Part shown: one piece after another, positions 33,809-45,452 of the stretch
Layout: each line of letters opens with the position of its first letter
Position numbering within the stretch: position 1 is the first letter of the stretch
DNA from: Sporodiniella umbellata
Taxonomy: Eukaryota > Mucoromycota > Mucoromycetes > Mucorales > Rhizopodaceae
Direction: 5' to 3'
Assembly: GCA_025677835.1 (NCBI GenBank)
Contig: JAIXMR010000001.1
Coordinates: 558,001-622,000 of the forward strand
Length of the DNA: 64,000 nt
The notes under the pieces: model-generated
Databases searched by the model: none
The model's input: only the letters and a program-made list of their open reading frames with translations
What the model was told of the DNA's origin: nothing
Translations under genes and position numbers: made by a program

Positions 33809-35887
33809 TTAGATTACTGTACAAATTTCTTCAGTGTATTCCATATGTGTCTCATGACACTCGTAGCTACAAACTTTTGCTTTGCACAGGACGCAATTGA
33901 GCAGGAAAAGCTCCCATTTTATGAGCGCAAGCCATTCATTATAAAAGGGACATTCGCAAACATAGCATATTTTCTGTGGTTTCATCATTTTTTGGAAACG
34001 TGGAGGAATACTAACTAATTCCCTGTACTGGTACGCATATCTCAAGGCAATTTCTTTGAGCGAAAAAACCACACGGCCACAGTTTTTGAAGTGATCGCTA
34101 GTAACGGGTGCTTTGTTTTGTGGGTCCAAGTAGTTGGTTCGGTTAAAAGCATCTATTAGGTCCCCATCTTTTTTGCAAAATAATTCTTGATGAGGTGCAT
34201 TATCCGCTGAAAATTCAAAACGCACATTTTGATGTGGAATATTGGGTACAGGGATATAAGAAATTTTTTCGATAGCAATATGGTAGGCTAGCTTGGATCT
34301 TTCATCGGTTGACTCTACTCTTGATCTATTAAAAGGGTTTGGATGATAGTGTATTGTGATAGGCTCCGGTAATAAAAACTCCCATGGTAACATAAGCAAC
34401 TCGTTTCCCCCCAAAGATAGGCATCTAATTTTTGAATTAATCACACACTGCACAAAACTGTCATAGATATAGCGAATCTTGTTCTTTTTCAAATTCAAGT
34501 TCTTCAGGTTAACGCAGTTTATGAATGGCTCTACAGTCAACTCCGTGATTTCGTTTCCTTCTAAACAGATGCTTTCTAGCAATGGGCCAAATATATTGGG
34601 CTCAAGGCGTTTGATCTTACAGTAACGAAGGTCAATTTTTTTCAGCCTAGCCATGTTTCCAATTCCTGTGGGTAGTGTACTAATCGCATGAGACAAAATG
34701 AGCGTTTCCATTTCTTGCCACAGACCGATAGTTTCAGGTAGCTCTTTAATTTGGTTATGTGCAAGGTTTAGGTGCTTAAGATTTGGTAGAACCTTGGGCA
34801 CTCTTTTCGATATTTCTGTAATTTGATTGAAAGAAAGATTTAGACTTATCAATTTGGACGACCCACGAGGAAATATAACCGAATCAAGTCTACGTAGTCT
34901 ATTGTTACGTAGATTTATGTTCTTTGTCAAAGAGCCAAAATTGCCAACACCAATGAAATTGATTTTGTTATCACGAAGATCGATGGTTTCTACTGATCCA
35001 TTAAAAATACTTCCTCTGATACGTAAGATTTGATTACCACGTAGATTGATAGAAACCAACGAAGTACTAAAGGTGTTTGATTTTAAATCAGTTATTGAGC
35101 AGTAAGATGCATGGACATATTTGAGTCTTGTCAGTTTTTTCATTGACATAGGTAAAGTTCTCATCGAGTTCCTGCCATCTACTAAGCTTATCTTAAAAGT
35201 CGACAAATTTCGACACAGCTGTATAGTCGATGGGATTAAATGAATTTCATTACCGTCTATAGCTAAAAATTCAATGTTTGGTATATATGTTGGCAAGTTT
35301 ATAAATAGCCCTGTAATAAGATTGTTGGATAGATCCAGAAATTTTAAGCTAGTTAGTTTTCCAGCAAACAATCGAGGAAGGAAGTGCAAAAGCCGGTTGC
35401 CACTGACATTTATACTTTGTATAGAAACAGGAAAAAATTTTGACGGAATACACGAAAGTCCACAATTCTTAGCTTCAAAGCGCTTTAGATTCTTCATATT
35501 TATCATGCTTCGCGGTAGAATCTTTATTATGTTTTGCCCATCAGCGACCTCCAATACAAGACTTGTCATCTTCTCCCATCGGCCTATCGTTTGAGGAAGA
35601 TATGTGATTCTGTTGAAGCTAATGTTGAAATGTTGTAGATTAGGTGTAGCTATGGGAAGGCTGTATGGGATATCTTCAATTTCGTTACAGGACAGGTCCA
35701 TAAAAGTGATTGTAAAAACATGATCCCATAAGCGGTGTTGAATAGAACTAATACAAAATCCCTCGGTTGACAGTATACTTATTTTGTCTCTTTTGCGTTG
35801 TGAGCGCCGAAAAAGTACGTTTTGTGTTTGAGGTTTCTAGTGTTAAAGTTTAGACAAATTTGATGGAATTATTTGTATTATTACCAT
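33809..35887 (-). CDS. leucine-rich-repeat protein with C-terminal Cys-rich module
   Basis: The main exon (35836-33809) holds about 15 LRRs, each near LxxLNLSxNxIxxIP, for example LISLNLSFNQITEIS, LKHLNLAHNQIKELP and VETIDLRDNKINFIG. The C-terminal 110 residues carry CYVCECPFYNEW and NCVLCKAKVCSYECHETH, which look metal-binding. The open frame runs 45 codons upstream of the first in-frame ATG (35701) with LRR-like sequence (SSIQHRLWDHVFTITFMDLS) up to a TAG acceptor. An ATG at 35887-35885 followed at once by GTAATAA would join in phase 0, giving an ATG-only exon and 676 aa. A TATATAA lies only about 14 bp before that ATG, so the start remains uncertain. No signal peptide, so an intracellular scaffold is likely; function unknown. 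Confidence 0.75.
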
Positions 35888-38800
35888 GAAATTTAAACGT
35901 TATATAAACTTAAACTATTTTCAGATTCTAGTTACTTTTTTACTGCTTTATGGTTTGTTGACTAAAACTTACAAATATATGCAATTATAGTAGAATAAAC
36001 TTTCAAGGTCTTCACAAAATATTTCAAATATGTATTGAATTGCTTTTATTTTGTGTTTTTTTTTTTGTTTCGAAGATAAAAAAAACTTTATTTAAAATCT
36101 TATTAAACACCTTTAAATAGTTTCTGAACAAAGGATATAGTAGTAGTAGGTTACATTGACCTCAATCCGGATAAAAAACGTGGCTTTTTAAAGCAACAAT
36201 TTTCACATTGAACAGCTTGTTTTTATTGTTAACGCCCCCTGTTTTTTTTTTTACTTAGCGATCAATATGGACAAGCAATCGTTTATAAATGCCAAAAAAA
36301 AAAAGCTCACTTAAACAAAGCGCGACGTAGTTACAAAAAGAACAAAACGTTTATTAGAGCATGGATAACCAAATAAAGAGTGGTATTGACAGCAAAGCTC
36401 CAGCACCACCTAAACGAAAGAAGAAAAAGCACTTTTTAAACAATGTTTGTATTATTTTAGTAACGCTTTCTCATAGTTTCAACAATGTTTAAAGTGCAAG
36501 TGATGTTCTGGACTTAATAAACATTTCTATACTCTTATCTTATGTAACGTGACGTGAATTTCTAACTTTATTTTTTCTTCGAAGTATTCTAATTAAAAAA
36601 GTCACATCGAGATATGCAGAGAATGTCAGATAGCATGCAACAATACAAATATATATTGAGATAGATGCTCTGATCAAAACTCTTGACATATGCTAATGTT
36701 GACCGTTTTTAAGTATCTAAATTCAGAAGGCAAATGCTTTTTAAAAAAGATATCACAAACCAGCGTGTGTTTCTACGACAAACTTTAAAGTAGTGTTGTT
36801 CCTTACTTAGCTGTAGTAATCGATCGAAAAGACTAATTACTACTAATGCCCTTGAAAGCAGGTTTTTTCAAATATGTCTATTCTTACTTTTTATGCATGA
36901 ACCTTCTTTTTTGGGGTTACTAAGATATACATTTTTTATCTCCCCACACACATGTTTTCTTTCTACCCTTCCTCCCCATTCTTTTTTTTATAAGTACAGC
37001 CAATATATTTTGCTACCGTTTTTGTTGGCTTTCAAAGCCGCCATTTAGTAATTAGCAATTAGCTTAGTGCAAACGGCAGAATCAGCTTTCAGCTAGCACA
37101 GTTTTAAGTGAATACTAAAGACCCTATTATTTTTGCGGTATATGAGAGGTTTTTTATCAAATTTTCGTAAAACACTTATTTTGTTGAGGTGCTATGTGAC
37201 CATATATAATAGGGGCTTTCTAGTTTTAGCTTTGGCTTCGGGGAGCTTTCCTAGCTTTTCTCCCTCTAAATAATACATAATACCAGAGTGTCACAGTAGA
37301 ATAAGTAAAGTCAATGTACTTTCCTAATGTATAGGCGGTCAACTTGATATGATACCTAACGATGTGATGTAACTTTAGTGATGCATTGATGTATATTTTG
37401 TACTACTTTGAACCAATGACAAGGTTTAGCTTTTTTAACTGCATCAAAAGAAACAACATATCTCTTCGGCAGTTGAAAAAAAAATACGTTTCAATCATAG
37501 GGATTGAGGTAGAGTAGACATTAAAAGCAATATACTTTTTCTCACACGAAAAACCCTGTTGTACTTTCGGTTTCGGTAACTTGTTCTCCGAAATACAAGA
37601 AAAAAAAAAGCTAATGGTCAAATTAAAGTTTGAATATTTTGATTCATAGCCTTGGAACAGTTTCTTTCCACCAAAAATAATTTATGATTTTTTTCAAAAA
37701 AACAAGCCGAAAGAGACATTTTTTTTAGAATGGTTGTATAATTTATAAAAGTTTTGTGGCTGTTTCAATTTTTTTCTTTTTAAAAAAAAGAGGACCTAAT
37801 GAGAAACAAGTAAAAGAGTGAATAAAAAAAAAAAACCTGACAAACAGCCGATAAGACTGTATACTGATCTTAGCATGTAGTAATTTGCAATGAAAAGTTG
37901 TGTATCTTTGCTTCTCGTACATATGAAGATATGATGAAGTATATTTCAGCTTTGTTTGTATATCACTAATTTATTTGTAAGACAAAAATGTATTACTCCC
38001 TAAAACAAAAGCATGGCAAAACAAAAGCATGGCAAAACAAAAGCATGGCAAAACAAAAGCATGGCAAAACAAAAGCATGGCAAAACAAAAGCATGGCAAA
38101 ACAAAAGCATGGCAAAACAAAAGAATAGTGTTATTGACTTAGTAAAAGGAATGTGAAATACATCTACATACAGAGTTTACGCTAACAAGGCAGTGTAGTT
38201 TTATCTGGAAAGAAAAACGAAAGCCTATGTGGAAATGAATATGGATATCTTATGGTAAGTAGATGAGATACAATTAGAATGTATAAAAGCAAAGAGACTG
38301 CAGTAAATGGTAAGACGTGCCACAAAGCTTTGAAAAGCATATAGTGTTCTCATTTTTTAAAAGACAAAAAGTTGATTTACAAATATTTAAATCCTGTTTC
38401 TGTCTTTTCACCAAAGCTTTACTTGTCATACTGGTTTTTTTTATTGTTTTTCCAGAATGATTTCATAGCACAGATTCTGATTTTTATAGACCGAAGCAGC
38501 TTTCAAAAATACTAAATCCAAAAAACATTATAAAAGATAACTGAGACTACTGAAGGCTTAGTATGACAATGCCAAAGGTGGAGGATCTGACTGTATTTGG
38601 AAAATTGACTCATTAAATATGTCAAAGCTTTTCAGCACTTTTATAAAAATCTTTACATAAGAATAGCAGATGAAAAAGTATCTATCTAATAGTCGTGCGT
38701 TTTCTCTTTGATAAGTTTTTCTGCAATACAACCGTATACTGTAATGACAAGCTTATTGTCTACCAAACCTCTGCGCGGGGATTCAAAGTATAACATATTG

Positions 38801-40388
38801 CTGTAAACCACTATAAGTTTTTTTCCGCTATCATGATTTCTTCTAGAAAAACTTGATAACAGATATCCTATTACAACCGTTTATTATACCAAACAAAACA
38901 AAATTCGTCTTGAAATATAGTAAAAACAGCTGATAAACTGGAAAAAAAATATCTGGTGCAACTTTTTTGGATTGTAGCTCTGGCCGATCAATCATAGAGC
39001 TGTAAAAAGTCACTACACTTTGCGTATAGATTAATTTGACACGAAATACATACCCAGTGACAATAATAGCAGTAACTCTATCAGGTTTGTCTAAAATTCA
39101 AAACTAGAAACCTAAAACGCAAGAGATGACTTGAGTCTACTATCAACTAGAGGATTTTGTATTAAGGCTATTTATTATCGCTTGTGGAGCTATGTCTCCA
39201 TTTTCGATATTATGGATTTGTCCTGTAACAAATTGAAGAGATCCCCAACAAAATTCTAACGGCTGCACGTTATCTAAAGTGTCTTGGTATAAACTCCATC
39301 AAAATTACCTCGCTTCCTCAAACAACAGACTAAAAGGAAAAAATGAAACGCTTTACATTAGAAAATCCACTGGATACAAATTGTATCGGATGGCATAAAA
39401 GACATGAATAATCCAGGGCAGTTAGAATTAACAGGTCGTGGGATTAAGTACATTCGGCCAGGATGTTTCTGCTACTACCATAAACCTTTGTAGTAATCAG
39501 TTGGCTCATTTTAAACCAGGGGCATTTGTTGCCAAGCTAAAAAGTGTGAAAAGCCTGAGTCTAGTCTAAATGGCGTTTTGGCGACTATTTTCAAAGGAAA
39601 AAGAAAAAACGAACTTGCAAGATGATGTTTAACGAATAGAAAATGAGTCAAAAACCATATAAATACACTTATAGCATCTACAATCATAGATAGCATCAAA
39701 GTTGATGAATATCAACAACTATAAAGTAGCTATGTGAAATGCGATTTTGAGGAAAGTCCCAAAAAGAAACCCAAACTTGGAAGTATACCAAAGTAAAAAA
39801 TTAAAAAGCAATTTAGATAAAGAGAAAAAAAGCTGATAAAAAGTGGAAAACAATGACTATAGACAGAAGCTACACAAATATAACAGATGAGCCCTATATT
39901 TATTTGCTGATATATATAAAACATTCCTGAAGAAAGATGCCATAGAAATTATCGACAGCGCTTATAAATCGTATGATGGCAACGTGCATGGATTCATGAA
40001 AAAAACATAGATATGCTATATAATAAGAAACAATACTGTCATAGACCCTTATGAATACATTTACTCCATCTACACATTTTAAAGTTTAAAAAGGAAAAGA
40101 AGGATGCTTTAGAGCAGCGACTACAGAATATGAACATTTCTGAAAACACATTAAATATAGCAAAAGTCTCTATCCAGTAAGTAGCACTGACGATTTCGAC
40201 AATTGCCACTTGCCCCTATTATACTAAAAAGCGTAAAGAAATGACTTTCAACATGTTTCAAAGTTTTTTTTTAAAAAAAAATTAAATAGGTTATAGACGT
40301 GTTCCTTAGTAACCATTTTTAGATACAATCCAAAAAGTACAAGTTGTGAACCAAGTGTTTTTTTTTTTTTTTTTTTTTTTTTTTTCGT
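35888..40388. other. long AT-rich spacer with tandem repeat, no intact gene
   Basis: This contains the 16-bp tandem array (38002-38123), a T9A9 junction (40264-40281) and a T run at about 40361-40385. A 43-codon ORF at 36361-36492 (MDNQIKSGIDSKAPAPPKRK then KKK) is a weak small-protein candidate. The part 39830-40260 has short coding-like stretches broken by stops (LFADIYKTFLKKDAIEII), possibly a decayed gene. Confidence 0.45.
38002..38123. repeat. 16-bp tandem repeat, seven full copies plus a partial
   Basis: The unit AAAACAAAAGCATGGC is repeated without a visible mismatch from 38002 to 38113, then 10 bp of an eighth copy. There are no spacers, so this is a minisatellite, not a CRISPR array. 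Confidence 0.95.
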
Positions 40389-43300
40389 TTAGTGGAAGAA
40401 GTACTGTGATTTTTTGACTTCGTTGATATCAAATTCGCCTTTAGGAGGAAGAGGCAAGAATGTTAAGCTTTCCCACACGTGCTCGTATTTTTTTTGGTTT
40501 GATTTCTTTGCAGCCTTTTTCGCTTTTGGACTATCATCATCTTCGTTTAATAAACTTTCAGCGCCTTCTATATCATCAATGTCGTCTGTGTCGTCTGTCA
40601 CATTTTCTTCTTCAGCCTCAATACCGAAGATAGCCTTGAAAGCGTCTTTCTTTTCTCCCTTCTTCTTCTGTTGTTCTCCCAAAAGTTCTTTTTCTAGTGC
40701 CTCTGGGTTACCGAAAAGAGTGGGACCTACAATAGGCCCATCTTCATCGCCAACAAGTTCTTTACCTTTATCAGAACCAATGAGTTTTGTTATGGGTACC
40801 TTGAAGTTTTTGTAGCGTTCTTGAAATTCTTCAAGTAGATTCTCCATAATAGGCTGCGAGTGAAGTTCGATAAACTGCTCACGAATTACCTCGTTCATAC
40901 TATCCACATGACAAGCGTGAGTCCAGTAACTGTCATGAACTGACGCAAACGTCAGACCCTTTCGGTTGCATGCAAGGGCAGACATTAGCATGTGTGTAGC
41001 GTCCAGCGAGTGAATGAAATTAGGTGGGAAGGCAGTACTTTGTTTTATAGTATTAACTGGGCGAGAGGCGTCGGGGTCTTCAATATATACTGTTTGGAGT
41101 AAAGTAGCAACCTGTTTCTTTCCCGATCGACGGTATGGCTGAACAATAGGTAATCCAAGAGGTGTAGTCCATATAACGGATGTCATTTGGTTAGATGAGG
41201 GGCTGCGGGCGGAAAAAACCTGTTTCTTCTTTCTGCTTTCTTTTACGAATGTGGGCATCTTTTTTGAATTTGGATCAGATACTAGCAAGCCAGCTTCTTC
41301 TAAGGTTTCTGTAGGAATACTCTTGGCTATACGTCTAGCCGAATCAGTCAACCAATCTTGGATTTGTCGAGCGCCGTTAAACATTTCTCCTAAAGATGAG
41401 AAGACGGCCTTAGCCAGATACGTGGAAAGTGCATAAACTTTGTCTCGGGGAATGGCTGGATTTTCTTTTAATCTGTTCTCAATTTGGGAGCGAGCACCAA
41501 TAAAGGTCACACCATAAACGTTGGTCATTACGGTCTGCTTTACTACCTTACGACTAACGTTGCCTTGCAAGAGCTTTGCATTTTCGTCTCCTTTCTCTGC
41601 AGCAGCATCAATATGTTTGTTGACCATGTCAGCTACACCTGTATATACATCGGCCGGTCGATCTCCAGCAGCCAAGTTAACAGCGCGCGCACCAGCCAAA
41701 TCACCACCCAAAGCGGCATAGTGTTGAAGACCGTTACATGTACCGTCTTGGTGAACGGGCAGCTGAGATAAGAACTCTTCTGGCTTACCGCTACGAACAG
41801 CCGCAGCTACTTCATAACAGGCAGACAAACATTGCCATGGGGCATCAGCTTGCAGCCACCATTTTTGGCCCTAAATAATTGTTTAAGCTGATAGGATCTT
41901 TTGATTTTTGTTTCTTCCTCCGAAAAAAACTTACAGTTAAAGGATTATCAACGGAATCCATAATATTAGCCATATTTTCCACTGTGAATTTTTCTCTGTC
42001 AGTAAACGAATGCCTAGATAAAGAGTAAATATAACATTTTTCTTTGGCTTTTGTTACTTACTTGTCATAACCATATAAATTGGCCAAGTGAATTTTTAGC
42101 CATTTCCAACCTCTTTCACCTAAAGGTTTTGCTTCTTCGAAATGAAGCAAACCACGACAAAGATCATTACCTAAATGATTCAAGGTGGGCGGCATAGGAT
42201 ATGCACGACCACGGAAATCCATATTATGTGGAAAGAACATGGGCAGATTCAAGTACTAATCGTCGTTAGATGAATCAATTTTATGCGTATATATTGAGTT
42301 ACAGTCAACTTACGGCACGGGCTGTTTCCACCTTGTAATTCACATCGCATCGTAAACTATGGTTGTTCCTCTCGGTTGTTTGTATTTGTTTGATTTCGTT
42401 GATCCAGTTAAATTTAGCTTTGGGGTCTGTATGGTAATTTTCGGGCTTTGGTGGTAAAGGAACAGGTTCGCCTAAAGCAGGGGGGATATCAGCAATGGGT
42501 TCACCCGAATTCCAAGCTTCTAAGATAATTTTAAAAACATTCTTATTAACTCTCCAACGAGTGGAGCCTAACACATCCAAACCCCCTAAAACATCTTTCA
42601 AAAGATCCGTTTCAGAGGCCTTTTGAAGGTAGACTTGCTGTTCTACGGAATCTTTAGTACGCATACACATAGACTTTGTAGAAAGGTAGCCCCCAGAGTT
42701 ATAGGAAATCCATGGGCGGGGCGCGACCAACATAGGCAATAAGCGGGGGTGGAGCGTATCGCGAATAGGTTCTCGAGAAAGCATTTCGGTTAACTGATCA
42801 GCAAATTTAATAATACCAACACGTTTGCCAAGCACGTATTGATATGTATGGAAGAAGGCAGGGATTTCTTCAGTTATCTTTTCCCCTGTTTCAGGGTTCC
42901 AACTTGGTACCGGAATTTTGGCAGACTCAAGTAGCAAACTTGTCAGAACACTACCAACTTTGGCACGAATAGGGATTGGCCAAATGGGATTCCAATTTTT
43001 CAATTCGTCGTCTGTAATCAGGGTTTTTCTCTGGGCTTTGTTTACGGCCATGTTAAACAATTTACCGCTCGAGACTACTTGTTGAAACTCCTGAGACCTA
43101 GAGTTCTTCTTCATCTGTACAGCGTTGTATTCCATTTCTACTGCTTTTCCTACATCTAAAATGGCGCGTGTCGTTTTCATTCCATCACCAATACTAGAAG
43201 AGTTGTGAAGTCGTAACAATTCAAGAATGGTAACAATTGAAACTGTATTTACAGGAAGTAATTTCAAAAAAGGACCGTATTGACGACGCTCGCTGTCGCG

Positions 43301-44473
43301 TGCACCAGGGTTATCACATCTTTTAATTTCTTCTTCAACCAAAGCTGTCATATTTTGATGCCATTTCCACATGATACGTTTCAACGGTGTCAAGTGCATT
43401 GCATTCAGTATGTCACCTCTTTCAACACTTTGTTCTTTATTATGTATCAGCTTCTGTAAGGCCATTTCATAGCCTTGTCTTTCCAGCGATAGCTGAATTT
43501 CGTAGGTGTCTGCCTTCATATGACTTTTGGGATCGCGAAGAGCAGACAGTTGCTCCTGTAAAAAGTGTACCCCGATAGAGTCTGTAGCTTTAACTTCAGG
43601 TATATCCTCCATTGGTTCAATTGGTGTTTTTGCAATGTCTTTCATAATGGGCTCAGCTTCTTCACCTAATATCTTGTCCGTAGCTGATTCTAATTTTTGT
43701 AAAAGCGCTTCTACTTTTGCAACAGAGGACCCTCTACTCTCGGAAATCAACTGTATTTTTGTTACGAAAGGTTTTGTCATGGTTAGATATTATCCTATAT
43801 GCTTTTCAAACCTTACAGTTCTAAACAGAGTAATATCAGACTTCGTTAAAAAAGCCGATAGCAACAATTCATCTATCTCAATTCCATCGACTTCTGTCAT
43901 TTCTTGTAATAGAGCTCTCGCAGTATGGTAACTCTTGGATCTGTAAAATGAAGCTTTTTAGAGGTCTGCTTTATTTTTTCCCTCTTACCTAATGAAACCC
44001 TTGACAATAATAGCATATGTGTCAGCGTCTGCGGCTAAGCCGTAAGCTTTCATGTTGTCAAACCATAGCAGACACTCTTTGGTCATAGGCCGAGGCGTTT
44101 CGATAAATCCGTTTAAGAAAAAATTATATAAGTTTACATCGGCAAAGATTTTCATTTCGTTCAGTTTTGTTTTGTATAATTCTGCCATAATACGTTCAGC
44201 ACGCTCCATAGAACCAGTTGATATACAAGCATTGAGAATGGCAAACTGTTCTGCAATGCTTGAAGGTAAAACACGAGCAGTAGTCTTAAAGGAGTCGAGC
44301 CCAGGATTAGGAAGAAAGACGTGCTTCGATTTGGGTGAAGGTTTGTCTGTGTCTACAGCAGCTGTAGAATAATAGCCAGGACGCAGTAGGGCAACAGTGC
44401 CTTTGAATGCCGTTCTTTGAAGAATTTGCGCTCTTTGGCTTTTTGCCGCTAATCTAGCAAAAGATAACGACAT
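40389..44473 (-). CDS. RPO41: mitochondrial DNA-directed RNA polymerase
   Basis: Six exons (44473-43989, 43940-43817, 43750-42314, 42255-42062, 42013-41935, 41870-40389) give 1266 aa. The N-terminus is basic and Ser/Ala-rich ([20 protein letters not shown]), a mitochondrial presequence. A PPR-like domain follows ([20 protein letters not shown]). The T7-type catalytic core is complete: [17 protein letters not shown], the palm motif [18 protein letters not shown] (Asp about 815), the O-helix [16 protein letters not shown], and [10 protein letters not shown] (Asp about 1086). It transcribes mitochondrial DNA. There is an acidic/Lys insertion near the C-terminus ([18 protein letters not shown]). 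The second intron's acceptor lies downstream of an ATG that a single-frame reading would take as a start. Confidence 0.96.
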
Positions 44474-45452
44474 TGGAGAAGATTCTCAATCACAGTAAGA
44501 AGTAATGGAGTTGAAAGAATGGAATCTTTGAAGATCTGTCAGGTAAGACCAGTCACTAGTCAAAGTGGAGTTTTAAAAAAAAAAAAAGTGACCATTATTT
44601 TTCGAAAATTCAAAACTAAAACAGTCCTAAAATATTGTTCCTACAGGAACAAGCAGTACAGCTTTGACTAAGGCAAAGATGTGTTCTGTTGTCTACATAT
44701 ATAGCCCTGAAACACTTTGATGCGCATGAGCTAAATCTATATATTTATTTTTTGATGAGTGTAAAACCCAAATCAACTACTTAAAGTGTCTTGAAACCTT
44801 AAACAGAAAGCGCTGCCTTAATTCAGCCACTCAGACACATACTGCATAAAGGTATATACATAGCTTTATGACGATGTCATTTGCCTTTGAGTATTTCCAA
44901 AATTCAGATTTATTTGCTGGTTTCCAAAACTTTATTTGTAAAGTATAAATATAAGCATACCTGATCTGAATACACAAAATACTGGAAGACTTCACAGAAC
45001 TTGTGATAAAAAAATACTAGATAATATTCTTTACAAAGTCTATAAACTTGATAGTATGTATTAAATGTTTTAAATAAAAAGGTCGAGTTCTCCAAGCTCT
45101 ATGTGTATCAAAATGACACCCTTTAGGAAGATGTCTCTAACCAATAAAATCGTGTATTTCTATAAAAGTTTAGTCTTAAATTGGGGTTTAGGATAGTTTT
45201 CTATTTTAGAATTTGTTTAAAATAGAAGAGGTAATACATCTGAAAGATAAGTATTGCTGGCCAAGGTAAATATTGTATAATATATAAGAATAAAACACTA
45301 TTCTTTATAAGAAGTGTAGAAAGAAATAGATTCTGATATATTTTGAAGTTTTTTTAGATTAAATAGGATAGAGACGTGTTCCTTATGTTAGAATTAATTG
45401 CTGTTTTAAACCCAGGATCATTGCTCAGTTTATTTTACTCTTTTATTTAAAC
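44474..45452. other. shared divergent promoter region, no gene seen
   Basis: It separates the starts of RPO41 (minus) and TOP3 (plus). It is AT-rich, with an A12 run at about 44575-44587. No clear TATA box or RNA gene was seen. Confidence 0.5.

Noticed and set aside
36361..36492. 43-codon ORF with a basic stretch
   Set aside because: Has an ATG but is too short and unsupported to call; kept only as a remark in the spacer entry.
38002..38123. Regular repeat considered as a CRISPR array
   Set aside because: The 16-bp units are directly abutting with no spacers, and the genome is eukaryotic.
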